DNA of 64,000 nt from Eubacterium sp. 1001713B170207_170306_E7 (GTDB taxonomy: Bacteria > Bacillota > Clostridia > Eubacteriales > Eubacteriaceae): assembly GCF_015547515.1 (NCBI RefSeq), contig NZ_JADMVE010000001.1, forward strand, positions 930,406-994,405. Direction: 5' to 3'. The position numbers were made by a program, and so were the translations under genes. The notes beneath the pieces are model-generated. The model had not been told where the DNA came from. It saw only the letters and a program-made list of their open reading frames with translations, and did no database searches. Below, piece by piece: positions 53,931 to 61,610 of the stretch (the first letter of the stretch is position 1; the number at the start of each line of letters is the position of its first letter).

Positions 53931-54776
53931 ATGTCAGAACGTAAAATAACCAAAACGGTAAAGGGTCAATACGCCATTGACGGCGCGGGTGTCCACCTGG
54001 TAAGAGTATTAGGCAATAATGACGTTCAGGATTTTGATCCGTTTTTAATGCTGGATTCCTTCGATTCTAAAAATCCAGACGATTATATAAAGGGCTTTCC
54101 TTTCCATCCTCACAGAGGGATTGAAACCGTCACCTATCTCATCGAAGGAGATATTGAGCATCAGGACAGCCTTGGCAACAAGGGCTCTATCAAATCCGGC
54201 CAAAGTCAGTGGATGACTGCGGGCAGCGGTATTCTCCATCAGGAAATGCCCAAGCCTTCTGATCATATGTTGGGGCTTCAGCTCTGGATCAACCTTCCGC
54301 AGGATGAAAAAATGGCTGACCCTGCCTATTTTGATATTACAGATGAAATGATCAAGTCAAAGGAAAACGATGCGGCTGTGGTTCGTGTAATCTCCGGTGA
54401 ATATGAAGGTGTCACAGGTGTAAAGCCCCGCCATATCCAGGCGACACTTTATGACGTCACCGTAAAGGCCGGAAAATCCCTTACACTCCCCACCAAAGCA
54501 GAGGACAATGTTTTTATTTTCCTGATCCAGGGTGACGCGGTGATTGAGGGAAAAAACATTGATGAAAAGACAGCCGTGCTGTTCGGCTCTGGAGATACCA
54601 TCACCGTCAAAGCGCCGGATGGTCAGGATTCCCGGTTTGTTTTTTTCTCCGGAAAAAGGTTGGATGAACCGGTGGCCTGGGGCGGCCCCATTGTCATGAA
54701 TACCCGGGATGAGCTCATGCATGCTTTTGAAGAGCTGGAAGAAGGCACCTTTATCAAGCACGAAGCCATCCGTTAA
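53931..54776 (+). CDS. Pirin family protein
   Basis: 281 residues from the ATG at 53931, after AGGTG; six earlier codons are in frame but lack a site. Two-cupin pirin with the metal ligands in FPFHPHRGIETVTYLIEGDIEHQDSLGN and SGILHQEMP. Pirins act as redox-linked regulators or quercetin dioxygenases and are often stress-induced. Upstream is a GGGTAA element. A terminator follows. Confidence 0.92.
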   Translation: MSERKITKTVKGQYAIDGAGVHLVRVLGNNDVQDFDPFLMLDSFDSKNPDDYIKGFPFHPHRGIETVTYLIEGDIEHQDSLGNKGSIKSGQSQWMTAGSGILHQEMPKPSDHMLGLQLWINLPQDEKMADPAYFDITDEMIKSKENDAAVVRVISGEYEGVTGVKPRHIQATLYDVTVKAGKSLTLPTKAEDNVFIFLIQGDAVIEGKNIDEKTAVLFGSGDTITVKAPDGQDSRFVFFSGKRLDEPVAWGGPIVMNTRDELMHAFEELEEGTFIKHEAIR

Positions 54777-54780
54777 TCCC

Positions 54781-54817
54781 AAAAAGTGCTGGCAGCAATT
54801 GAGTGCCGGCACTTTTT
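54781..54817 (+). terminator. Terminator of pirin
   Basis: Stem AAAAAGTGCTGGCA / TGCCGGCACTTTTT with one G-T pair and a T run. Confidence 0.75.
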
Positions 54818-54841
54818 TATATTTTACAATCAAAAACACCT

Positions 54842-54866
54842 GTTAATTTTAAACTAAATTGGTTAT
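54842..54866 (+). promoter_or_regulatory. Sigma-B-like promoter candidate
   Basis: GTTAAT, 13 nt, GGTTAT upstream of the two-helix membrane protein at 54899. Compare GTTTAA-N12-15-GGGTAT for sigma-B. Confidence 0.4.
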
Positions 54867-54898
54867 ACTAAAATCAAATATTAGAAGGAGGCCTCTCT

Positions 54899-55189
54899 AT
54901 GAAAGATCAAGAGCTTGAAAAAGTTCACCAGGAAAAAGAGCCTGAAAAGAAAAACAATTTAAAAACAAAGATTATCCTGTACATTGTGGGAATCGCCATT
55001 ATTTTTGTCATCGGCATGGTTGTGGGTATTCGCTTCAGCTTTTCTGTTCAGTCGTCTGTTTTTTATCTGCAGCGGGCATTTACCTGGCTGATCTTTATCC
55101 TGATTATTCTGGCTGTTATCGCCATCCCCGTTGGCTGGAAGGTCTATAAATATCAGAAAGAAAAAGAAAAAAACGATCGTGATAGGTAA
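54899..55189 (+). CDS. Small two-helix membrane protein, unknown function
   Basis: 96 residues: a charged N-terminus (EKVHQEKEPEKKNN), helix 1 at about 26-48, helix 2 at about 60-82 and a basic C-terminus (KYQKEKEKNDRDR). AGAAGGAGG precedes the ATG. No family recognised. It sits among stress-type genes. Confidence 0.75.
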   Translation: MKDQELEKVHQEKEPEKKNNLKTKIILYIVGIAIIFVIGMVVGIRFSFSVQSSVFYLQRAFTWLIFILIILAVIAIPVGWKVYKYQKEKEKNDRDR

Positions 55190-55213
55190 CCCTGATTTGT
55201 TCTTTCCTTTTTT

Positions 55214-55219
55214 GGGTAT
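55214..55219 (+). promoter_or_regulatory. GGGTAT element, possible sigma-B -10
   Basis: GGGTAT 34 bp before the ATG at 55254; a -35 is only weakly visible (GATTTG 15 nt upstream). Confidence 0.3.
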
Positions 55220-55253
55220 GTTTATTCATACTTAATAAAAGGAGTGCACGAAT

Positions 55254-55466
55254 ATGAATAAAATCGCATTTTTAAAAGAATACCTTTCTGACCAGATGGC
55301 AGAGAACGGCTTTAACTCTGAGGGACAAATGAAGGTTAATATCTTTGAAATTTTTTCTCAAAAGGATGTACTACAGGCCGCTGAAGCCTTAGGCTGCCAA
55401 ATTGACAACAACAATACACCCATCGGCAGCTTCTGGATTTACAGTTCGCAGCAAAAGAAGTCTTGA
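55254..55466 (+). CDS. Small hypothetical protein, 70 residues
   Basis: Strong AAAAGGAG site before the ATG, soluble, with FLKEYLSDQMAENGFNSEGQMKVNIFEIFSQKDVLQAAEALGCQI. A terminator overlaps the stop. No family recognised. Confidence 0.7.
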   Translation: MNKIAFLKEYLSDQMAENGFNSEGQMKVNIFEIFSQKDVLQAAEALGCQIDNNNTPIGSFWIYSSQQKKS

Positions 55467-55480
55467 CTGGCTTCTTTTTT
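55453..55480 (+). terminator. Terminator of the 70-residue gene
   Basis: Stem AAAAGAAG / CTTCTTTT, 10-nt loop, T6 on plus; overlaps the stop codon. Confidence 0.6.
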
Positions 55481-55484
55481 ATGC

Positions 55485-55510
55485 AAAAAAAGCTGCGAAA
55501 ATACGCAGCT
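55485..55510 (-). terminator. Terminator of the repeat-containing small gene
   Basis: Stem AGCTGCG / CGCAGCT followed by T7 on the minus strand, 17 bp after the stop. Confidence 0.75.
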
Positions 55511-55526
55511 CCTTTATAATGTGGTT

Positions 55527-55694
55527 TTATTCTTTTTCGTCTTCCTCCAGGGCTCGCGCGCCAAAGAATTTTTTATCCTTGTCGTTGCCCTCCATACCCT
55601 TACCGTCGTTGGTTGGGCGTTCCTTTTCACCGGCACGCTGTTCGATTACGCCTTTGCCGTCGTTAGTTGGTTCAATTCTTTTATCATCTTTCAT
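55527..55694 (-). CDS. Small hydrophilic protein with PTNDGKG repeats
   Basis: 55 residues from the ATG at 55694, with GGAGG 8 nt upstream. Highly charged, no Cys or Trp, and the segment PTNDGKG occurs twice 18 residues apart, which suggests a disordered, glycine-rich stress protein. Ends DKKFFGARALEEDEKE. No family recognised. Divergent from the stress-type dehydrogenase, and both sides carry a CGGGTA element. Confidence 0.7.
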   Translation of the reverse strand: MKDDKRIEPTNDGKGVIEQRAGEKERPTNDGKGMEGNDKDKKFFGARALEEDEKE

Positions 55695-55729
55695 GTTAAT
55701 TTCCTCCATTAATAATTGTTAATTACTGT

Positions 55730-55754
55730 TTACCCGATTTTTAAGCGCTTTTAC
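55730..55754 (-). promoter_or_regulatory. Sigma-B-like promoter candidate
   Basis: On minus: GTAAAA, 13 nt, GGGTAA, about 36 bp before the ATG of the repeat protein. Confidence 0.35.
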
Positions 55755-55831
55755 CATTTTCTATGATCTCTCAAGCTTTTATTCAGAAAAAAGAAAACTT
55801 TAGTGTATCTAAAAGCGAAAACGTTATTGTG

Positions 55832-55854
55832 GCTTTAAAAGCTGAATCGGGTAT
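55832..55854 (+). promoter_or_regulatory. Sigma-B-like promoter candidate
   Basis: GCTTTA, 11 nt, GGGTAT, 39 bp before the dehydrogenase ATG. Confidence 0.4.
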
Positions 55855-55893
55855 CCAATTAGTAGCAACGATTAAAAAGAAAGGTGTATTATT

Positions 55894-56784
55894 ATGAAAA
55901 ATGAAAAAGAAAATCAAACACATCTCAGGATAAAGACCCAGGAGCCACAAAAGGGATATTATATTGATGATTCTACAAAAAATGTTTCACCCGAACCGGT
56001 TATGGAGAGCCCAGACTATCAAAGCAGCGGAAAACTTAAGGACAAGGTCGCTGTCATTACCGGTGGCGACAGCGGTATCGGCGGTGCCGTCGCCATCGCC
56101 TTTGCTAAAGAGGGCGCCAGACTTGCAATCCTGTATCTGGATTCTGACGATGACGCCGCAGCGATCGTAAAGCGCGTCAGGGAACTGGGCGCTGATGCCC
56201 TGTCCATAAAAGGCGATGTGGGCGATGATGTCTTTGTTCAGAAAGCGGTGCAGCAGGTGATTGAAAAGTACGGTCATATTGATGTACTGGTAAATAACGC
56301 AGGTGAACAGCATGTGGCTGAGAGCATTACCGCGATCACACCAGCCCAGCTTGACCGCACCTTCCGAACCAACATCTTCAGCATGTTTTACATGGTCAAG
56401 GAGGCTCTTCCACATTTCAGCAAGGGCGCAGCCATTGTCAACACCACCTCGGTAACAGCCTACCGTGGCAGCTCCACACTGCTGGACTATTCTGCAACCA
56501 AAGGCGCTATTGTCTCTTTTACAAGGGCACTGTCCGGCAATCAGGAGATCCTGGACAAAGAAATCCGTGTAAACGGTGTGGCGCCAGGCCCAATCTGGAC
56601 GCCGCTCATCCCCTCGACTTTCAGTCCAGAGCACATCGAACGCTTTGGCAAGGATGTCCCCCTTGACCGCCCCGGTCAGCCCTATGAGCTTGCACCGGCC
56701 TATGTTTACCTTGCCAGCAGTGATTCAAGCTATGTAACCGGACAGGTAATCCACGTAAACGGCGGCGAAGTCGTCAACGGATAA
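55894..56784 (+). CDS. SDR family oxidoreductase, YhdF/YdaD general-stress type
   Basis: 296 residues. The 45-residue N-terminal extension (TQEPQKGYYIDDSTKN) is typical of the YhdF/YhxD/YdaD subgroup, many of which are general-stress proteins in Bacillus. Cofactor motif TGGDSGIGGAVAIAFAKEGA, NNAG, catalytic Ser in NTTSVTAYRG and YSATK. Substrate unknown. AGAAAGGTG precedes the ATG. Confidence 0.92.
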   Translation: MKNEKENQTHLRIKTQEPQKGYYIDDSTKNVSPEPVMESPDYQSSGKLKDKVAVITGGDSGIGGAVAIAFAKEGARLAILYLDSDDDAAAIVKRVRELGADALSIKGDVGDDVFVQKAVQQVIEKYGHIDVLVNNAGEQHVAESITAITPAQLDRTFRTNIFSMFYMVKEALPHFSKGAAIVNTTSVTAYRGSSTLLDYSATKGAIVSFTRALSGNQEILDKEIRVNGVAPGPIWTPLIPSTFSPEHIERFGKDVPLDRPGQPYELAPAYVYLASSDSSYVTGQVIHVNGGEVVNG

Positions 56785-56796
56785 TCAAACTCAATC

Positions 56797-56820
56797 AAAA
56801 GTCAGCTAACGCTGGCTTTT
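56797..56820 (+). terminator. Terminator of the SDR gene
   Basis: Stem AAAAGTCAGC / GCTGGCTTTT, 4-nt loop, one wobble pair, T6. Confidence 0.75.
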
Positions 56821-56835
56821 TTATTAGGCAAAAAA

Positions 56836-56862
56836 ATACCCCTCAGTCACACTGAAGGGTAT
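56836..56862 (-). terminator. Terminator of the ketopantoate reductase-like gene
   Basis: Stem ATACCCTTCAG-type with its complement and T7 on the minus strand, 68 bp after the stop. Confidence 0.65.
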
Positions 56863-56929
56863 CCCAGAGATCTCTTCGATCCCACCGCTCTTTAAGCGGC
56901 TAATGATAATTTACCCGAATGGCATGGTT

Positions 56930-57847
56930 TTAATCATATGAAGCCTCTATTTGACGGATCTGTTTATAAAGAAAGTCGTTAACCGGTGTTCCAAAGCCAT
57001 GCATTTTACCCAGTTTGCAGATTGTCCCGGAAAACAGCTCCACCTCTGTTTTCCGGTGCGCTTTGGTATCCTGGCGCATGGAGGGCATTCCCTCAGGATT
57101 CAGGGTATCCAGAACCTGCATCCATTTAGCAATATCCCCTTCTGTCAGGCAAACGCCCTCATATGCTGCCGCGATCCGGGCCTCTTCCATTGCCTTCAGC
57201 ATCAGGGTTCTGGCCTCACCTTCCTGCTGCAGGCCCCCGTAATTGGTCTTAAAAACCGCCGCAGTCTGATTGACACCAGTATTCAGCATAAGCTTATTCC
57301 ACAGACAGTAATGAATGTCCTGGGGCGTCTCATAGCATATCCGGGCTTCTTCCATCAGTTTCGCAACAGCCTCCAGCGGCTCTGTTCTGCTGTTGTCATG
57401 GCTTCCCAACAGTAAAACGCCCCCGCTGTCATAGTGGACTTTTGGCCCTTCCTTTACCGCATCCATTCCCTGAGCCACACAATAAAGCAAATGCTCCTGT
57501 CCGTAGACTTTGGCGATCACCTCTTCGCTGGCAATACCGTTGAGCAGCGAAATAATTATGGTATGCCTTTCCACAAAATGGCGAATGCTCTTTACCGCCT
57601 GATCAATACCGGTATACTTTACAGAGATGATGATAAGATCCGCGGTTTCTCCCTCAGCAGTATCCTCGACGTAGCGAAAGCCGCAGGGCTTGCCGTTACA
57701 GGTAAAGGGTGTTTCCCGATAGCGCGCAATACGCCCGCGGTCTGCGATAAAAAAAACACGGTCATTGCCAAAGGTCTCGGTCAGACGGTTTCCATACAGA
57801 ACCCCCAGCGCGCCGGCGCCGATTAATGCAATTTTATTTATTTTCAT
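56930..57847 (-). CDS. Ketopantoate reductase family protein
   Basis: 305 residues: Rossmann motif LIGAGALGVLYGNRL, substrate Lys in KYTGIDQAVKSI region and LWNKLMLNTGVNQTAAVF, plus the C-terminal domain with RQDTKAHRKTEVELFSGTICKLG. Reduces 2-ketopantoate with NADPH for pantothenate synthesis, or acts on another 2-keto acid; panBCD are not nearby, and panT/coaBC lie 16 kb away. GAGG precedes the ATG. Confidence 0.85.
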   Translation of the reverse strand: MKINKIALIGAGALGVLYGNRLTETFGNDRVFFIADRGRIARYRETPFTCNGKPCGFRYVEDTAEGETADLIIISVKYTGIDQAVKSIRHFVERHTIIISLLNGIASEEVIAKVYGQEHLLYCVAQGMDAVKEGPKVHYDSGGVLLLGSHDNSRTEPLEAVAKLMEEARICYETPQDIHYCLWNKLMLNTGVNQTAAVFKTNYGGLQQEGEARTLMLKAMEEARIAAAYEGVCLTEGDIAKWMQVLDTLNPEGMPSMRQDTKAHRKTEVELFSGTICKLGKMHGFGTPVNDFLYKQIRQIEASYD

Positions 57848-57917
57848 TTCTGCCTCGCGATTTTTTATTTATTATCCCATATTCTTACCGGCAAGTCCAA
57901 TTTTGGGCAAAAAAACA

Positions 57918-57936
57918 GAAGCAGGTTTCCTGCCTC
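57918..57936 (-). terminator. Terminator after the DUF3789-like ORF
   Basis: Stem GCAGG / CCTGC extended by two pairs, 3-nt loop, followed by TGTTTTTTT on minus. Confidence 0.55.
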
Positions 57937-57949
57937 TATTGACATAAAG

Positions 57950-58057
57950 TTAAAACCGATTGCGGTTATTCTGGCCCGAGACCACCATTAATGATGCGAT
58001 TACAATACCGGCAAAAACACCTGCCGAAAAAATACCTAACCCAATCAATAAGTACAT
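57950..58057 (-). CDS. Very small membrane protein, DUF3789-like
   Basis: 35 residues, single helix: MYLLIGLGIFSAGVFAGIVI then ASLMVVSGQNNRNRF. Size and GxxxG-rich helix with a short basic tail resemble DUF3789 proteins. A terminator lies 14 bp downstream of the stop, which supports expression. The ribosome binding site (GCGAGTGACAGAGC) is weak. Confidence 0.5.
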   Translation of the reverse strand: MYLLIGLGIFSAGVFAGIVIASLMVVSGQNNRNRF

Positions 58058-58159
58058 GCTCTGTCACTCGCTTTCTTTTTACTTTTTTATCTTTATATAT
58101 ACCTTTTGTTCCCGGGATAACTCACGCCTTAGTAAAACTTCAGATTTTTAGTACGTTTG

Positions 58160-58184
58160 GTTTTAAAAGGATGCCTCCGGGTAA
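58160..58184 (+). promoter_or_regulatory. Sigma-B-like promoter of tspO
   Basis: GTTTTA, 13 nt, GGGTAA, 35 bp before the tspO ATG: the best match to GTTTAA-N12-15-GGGTAT in the window. Confidence 0.5.
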
Positions 58185-58218
58185 ATTACTTATAAATACA
58201 TTGAAAGGATTGATTATA

Positions 58219-58704
58219 ATGTCTGAATTTTCTAAAAAAACAAATATGAAACGGTTAGCAGCTTGCATCTCTGTACCTCTGGCTGTTGGCTCGGTAGTTG
58301 GCAAGGCCATATCAAAGGATGTCAAGGCGTATTCTGAGCTGGATAAACCCGGCTTTGCACCGCCTAAATGGGCATTTCCTGTGGCGTGGACAACGCTCTA
58401 CACTTTGATGGGTGTTGCGAAATACAAGGCTCTCGAGGCCGCAGATGAAGATGAAAAGAAGGGAATTATGGAGGCGGATGGGCTTCAGCTCAGTCTGAAT
58501 TTTATCTGGTCTTTTCTGTTTTTCAAATTTCATTTAAGAGGCGCTGCCCTGATCGAAATGACGACACTTCTGCTGGCCATCCTCTACACCGCCAGGGAAT
58601 ACGCCAAGGTAAGCAAAACTGCCGCAAAACTTTTGCTGCCTTATATTCTCTGGGTTTCCTTCGCACTCTGCCTGAATGCTTCTGTATGGTACAAAAACAA
58701 GTAA
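58219..58704 (+). CDS. TspO/MBR family protein
   Basis: 161 residues, five helices, aromatic-rich: PGFAPPKWAFPVAWTTLYTLMGVA, LNFIWSFLFF and LPYILWVSFALCLNASVWYKN are TspO signatures. Binds tetrapyrroles and is linked to stress in bacteria. I start it at the ATG at 58219 after GAAAGGATTG; the open frame extends 76 codons upstream but crosses the promoter. Confidence 0.9.
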   Translation: MSEFSKKTNMKRLAACISVPLAVGSVVGKAISKDVKAYSELDKPGFAPPKWAFPVAWTTLYTLMGVAKYKALEAADEDEKKGIMEADGLQLSLNFIWSFLFFKFHLRGAALIEMTTLLLAILYTAREYAKVSKTAAKLLLPYILWVSFALCLNASVWYKNK

Positions 58705-58720
58705 GCACTGTGGTCAAATA

Positions 58721-58761
58721 AAAAAACAAGGTGCAGAGTATGATCCGGCACCTTGTTTTTT
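58721..58761. terminator. Bidirectional terminator
   Basis: Fourteen-bp stem AAAAAACAAGGTGC / GCACCTTGTTTTTT, 13-nt loop. Confidence 0.85.
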
Positions 58762-58773
58762 TAATATATTTTA

Positions 58774-60042
58774 TTACCAATGCATATAGTTTAATGGATC
58801 GACGTAGTCGTTGTTTACAAGAAAACTTAAGTGCAGGTGATTTCCCGTGGAGTTCCCGGTTGTGCCTACACCACCAACATGTTCACCCTGGCGTACGAAT
58901 TGCCCTTCAGAAACATCAATGCTACTTAAATGACCGAACAGAACTGTTCCACCATCCACAGCCACCATAACGCATTTTCCATAGCCACCATTCCAACCGG
59001 CATAAGTTACAATGCCGTCACCTGGCGCAAAAACAGATGTACCCTCAGGTGCAGCCATATCATAGCCACTATGCCAAGTCCATACGCCGGTAATCGGATG
59101 AATTCGGTTGCCATACATGTCATCCCACTCTTTCGGGTAATACTGCGAAGCAATAGGCCATATAAGCCCAACCGATGGTGCCGGACCTGGATCTGGCGTT
59201 GGCTCTTCTGTTGATCCCGAACTGCCTCCTGTATCGCCAGAGCCACCACCACTATTGTTTCCACCGCCTTGATTCTCTCTCCATTCCTGAAGCTTCCTCT
59301 GGGCTTCGGCCTCTCTTTCAGCTGCAATAGCCGCCAAGCTGTTATCAGCAGCCGCATAGATAGCCTGTTCCGCGTCTGCTCTTGCCTGCAGCTCATCCAT
59401 CACATGCTGATTATCTGCTAAAAGTTGTTTTTCTTGTTCCTTAATGCTATTCTGGCTGGCCAATGCAATTTCCTGTTCCTGTTTCAGCGATTCCAGCTGG
59501 CCTTTAACGGTTTTTATTTCTTCCTGCTGGACCTTAACCTGTTTTGCGGTGGCCTCCAGAGCATTGACCGCATTTCGGTCAGCCTGAGCAATCAGACGGA
59601 TCATGTCAGCCTTAGCGATAAAATCTGTAAAGCTGTTTGATGAGAAGAGGACGCTGGCATACCCCTCATTGCCAAACATGTACATAACCCTCAGACGTTC
59701 CTCAAGGTCTTTTTCCTGTTCGGCCTGCTTTGCCTGAGTGCCTGCGAGCTGCTGGTTCTTCGCCTCAAGGTTGGCATTAATCTCGCTGATCTGGCCGTCA
59801 AAGCTGTTGACCTTCTCGGTGATGGTTTTGATTTTTTCCTCAGCCTTATTGATCTCGTTTTCGATTCCCTCAGCTGTATCCTGCTTCATGTCAATTTGAT
59901 ACTCGTACTCAGCCTTCTTTTGGCTGGCTTCTTCCTTCTTTTTCTGAAGCTCTTCCTCGGATTCGGCGTAAACCGGTGAAAGAACTGTTGATACAAAAAA
60001 TAATAATACCAATGTCAAAGAGAAAACGGACTTCTTTTTCAT
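58774..60042 (-). CDS. Secreted murein hydrolase activator with M23 (LytM) domain
   Basis: 422 residues from the ATG at 60042 (GGAGG 5 nt upstream). Signal peptide to about residue 27 (VYAES), long coiled coil (about 28-245), a Gly/Ser/Asn/Pro linker and a C-terminal M23 domain with HSGYD, YGKCVMVAVDGG and HLHLSF. The EnvC/PcsB-like layout, with intact zinc ligands, suggests cell-wall cleavage during division. Confidence 0.92.
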   Translation of the reverse strand: MKKKSVFSLTLVLLFFVSTVLSPVYAESEEELQKKKEEASQKKAEYEYQIDMKQDTAEGIENEINKAEEKIKTITEKVNSFDGQISEINANLEAKNQQLAGTQAKQAEQEKDLEERLRVMYMFGNEGYASVLFSSNSFTDFIAKADMIRLIAQADRNAVNALEATAKQVKVQQEEIKTVKGQLESLKQEQEIALASQNSIKEQEKQLLADNQHVMDELQARADAEQAIYAAADNSLAAIAAEREAEAQRKLQEWRENQGGGNNSGGGSGDTGGSSGSTEEPTPDPGPAPSVGLIWPIASQYYPKEWDDMYGNRIHPITGVWTWHSGYDMAAPEGTSVFAPGDGIVTYAGWNGGYGKCVMVAVDGGTVLFGHLSSIDVSEGQFVRQGEHVGGVGTTGNSTGNHLHLSFLVNNDYVDPLNYMHW

Positions 60043-60204
60043 TTTTTCCTCCTGGCTTTCAAATAGTATTCCCATTATAACACAAAAAGGCGAATGTATC
60101 GCTTGAGCCGTGCTTATAAAAACAAAAAAGATCTATTTGAATTCAGCTTTTTGTTTTATAGATTCTTACCCTTAACGTTTGAAAATACCCGGAATCAGCA
60201 AAAA

Positions 60205-60237
60205 TAAAAAACGCACACATAGTTTTATGCGTACGTT
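60205..60237 (-). terminator. Terminator of the CarD operon
   Basis: Stem AACGTACGCAT / ATGTGTGCGTT (two wobble pairs) and T6 on minus, 58 bp after the micro-ORF. Confidence 0.7.
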
Positions 60238-60294
60238 TTAATCTTAAATTGTCAGTTTAAATAATCGCCTACCGCATAGGCATTATACTGTCTT

Positions 60295-60342
60295 TTAAGA
60301 ATGAATGGTCTGCTCTAAACAAGTCTCCTTAATGTGTTTCAT
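60295..60342 (-). CDS. 15-codon micro-ORF after the CarD genes
   Basis: Encodes MKHIKETCLEQTIHS. The site AGGAGGTGAAATTCAG in front of the ATG is a near-perfect Shine-Dalgarno, much stronger than chance. It lies in the 320-bp gap after the second CarD-like gene and before the operon terminator. Whether the peptide is functional or the site belongs to a lost gene is open. Confidence 0.35.
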   Translation of the reverse strand: MKHIKETCLEQTIHS

Positions 60343-60396
60343 CTGAATTTCACCTCCTTCTGACAAACCGCCTTATATAAAAGCATGCTGCCTGAA

Positions 60397-60879
60397 CTAC
60401 CATAAATCATCTGCAATCGCTTCAGCGATATATGTCTCCACCTGCTCAAAGGAAATCTCCATCACCAGCGCGACCTCTCGGTGAAAATAATCCTTAGCCT
60501 GCTGACTGTATTTTTCTTCAAAGGGCATCTGTTTACCCTCCTCTTTCCTTAAATAAGCAGTCTTGATAACGCGGATCCATTCCAGCTCATCATATGCCTC
60601 CATAGCCGTCTCGTACAGTTCCTCACGTATTTTATTGTTCGGCGCCTGTATGGTACGTGTGTATGGAATTCTGCTCAGGATTTCTGTTAAATCCTCTCTT
60701 GATGCTACCTTTCTCAAGAGCACCCCTGAACTGGCCTTAACACTCTGACTTACGGCTGGCTCCCTAGTGTTTGTGAGGGTATAACGTACAGCCTCGCCGC
60801 TTTCAGCGTCTGTCTCAATTTCTGATACCTGCCAGATGCCATCATTTTTAAGAATCAGATAATCGCCGGCTGCATACAT
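60397..60879 (-). CDS. CarD-like transcriptional regulator (second of pair)
   Basis: 160 residues: an N-terminal CarD/TRCF-type RNA polymerase interaction domain (YAAGDYLILKNDGIWQVSEIETDAESGEAVRYTLTN) and a helical C-terminal domain with EWIRVIKTAYLRKEEGK. The N-terminal part is more divergent than in the first copy. GGAG is 8 nt before the ATG; overlaps the first copy by 25 bp. Confidence 0.78.
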   Translation of the reverse strand: MYAAGDYLILKNDGIWQVSEIETDAESGEAVRYTLTNTREPAVSQSVKASSGVLLRKVASREDLTEILSRIPYTRTIQAPNNKIREELYETAMEAYDELEWIRVIKTAYLRKEEGKQMPFEEKYSQQAKDYFHREVALVMEISFEQVETYIAEAIADDLW

Positions 60880-61388
60880 GGACTTTTCTCCTTCTTTGAC
60901 TGTTCAATTTGTTTGATAATAAAGGGTAAAACCTGGTTGGGCTTTACATTTAAGACGAGCGCAAACTCATCATAAAGAAGCTTCTCAGCCTCCTTTAAAA
61001 AACGTTCATCAGTCGCGTAGGGCTTTTTCTTCTGCTCTTTGCGACTCTTTTGACGAAGATAGATGGTTTTGATCAACTTGACAACAGCCCTGCGGTCACC
61101 GCTGTTAATAATTTCCTGATATTTTATTTCACGTGTGCTCTCATTTTCAATATTCAGCAGCGTTTCCTCCGGCATGGTTCGGATAATCTCGTCAATTTCC
61201 TGTCTGGATAAAACCCGGCGCATCTTTGAAATTAAATGATCGTTTCCTGTATGAACAAAAATGGTCAGACTGTCCTTATAAATTGGCTGTAAAACATAAT
61301 ATTCCATCGTTCCACCACCAAAGTTTTCCCTGACAATATCCTTGATTTTACATACGCCCTCTGTTCCATACAAAACTGTGTCATTCAT
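60855..61388 (-). CDS. CarD-like transcriptional regulator (first of pair)
   Basis: 177 residues from the ATG at 61388 (a TTG three codons earlier is possible; GAGAGG lies upstream). CarD_CdnL_TRCF domain: NDTVLYGTEGVCKIKDIVRENFGGGTMEYYVLQPIYKDSLTIFVHT, then a helical domain ending KPNQVLPFIIKQIEQSKKE. Binds RNA polymerase beta and tunes initiation. The C-terminal tail is the region overlapped by the second copy. Confidence 0.85.
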   Translation of the reverse strand: MNDTVLYGTEGVCKIKDIVRENFGGGTMEYYVLQPIYKDSLTIFVHTGNDHLISKMRRVLSRQEIDEIIRTMPEETLLNIENESTREIKYQEIINSGDRRAVVKLIKTIYLRQKSRKEQKKKPYATDERFLKEAEKLLYDEFALVLNVKPNQVLPFIIKQIEQSKKEKSPCMQPAII

Positions 61389-61610
61389 TTTAAACAATCG
61401 CCTCTCATCCTTTCTGTTATCACTTTCTAAATATAGCTGATATCTTTAAGCTTTATGATTTTCTCTCAGTCAGAGCTTGTTATCGCCACTTATATGACCT
61501 TTAACTATATTTTAACATTTACAGAAAAAAATTGTCAGTTCTTTTTTAAGAGAATATTTGTTTTGTGTTTAATATCAGGCATCTTTTTAATTTGTTCCCG
61601 GCTTTCTTTT

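Noticed and set aside
57991-58218. N-terminal extension of TspO by 76 residues
   Set aside because: The extension has no ribosome binding site, crosses a promoter-like element, and TspO proteins normally begin near the ATG at 58219.
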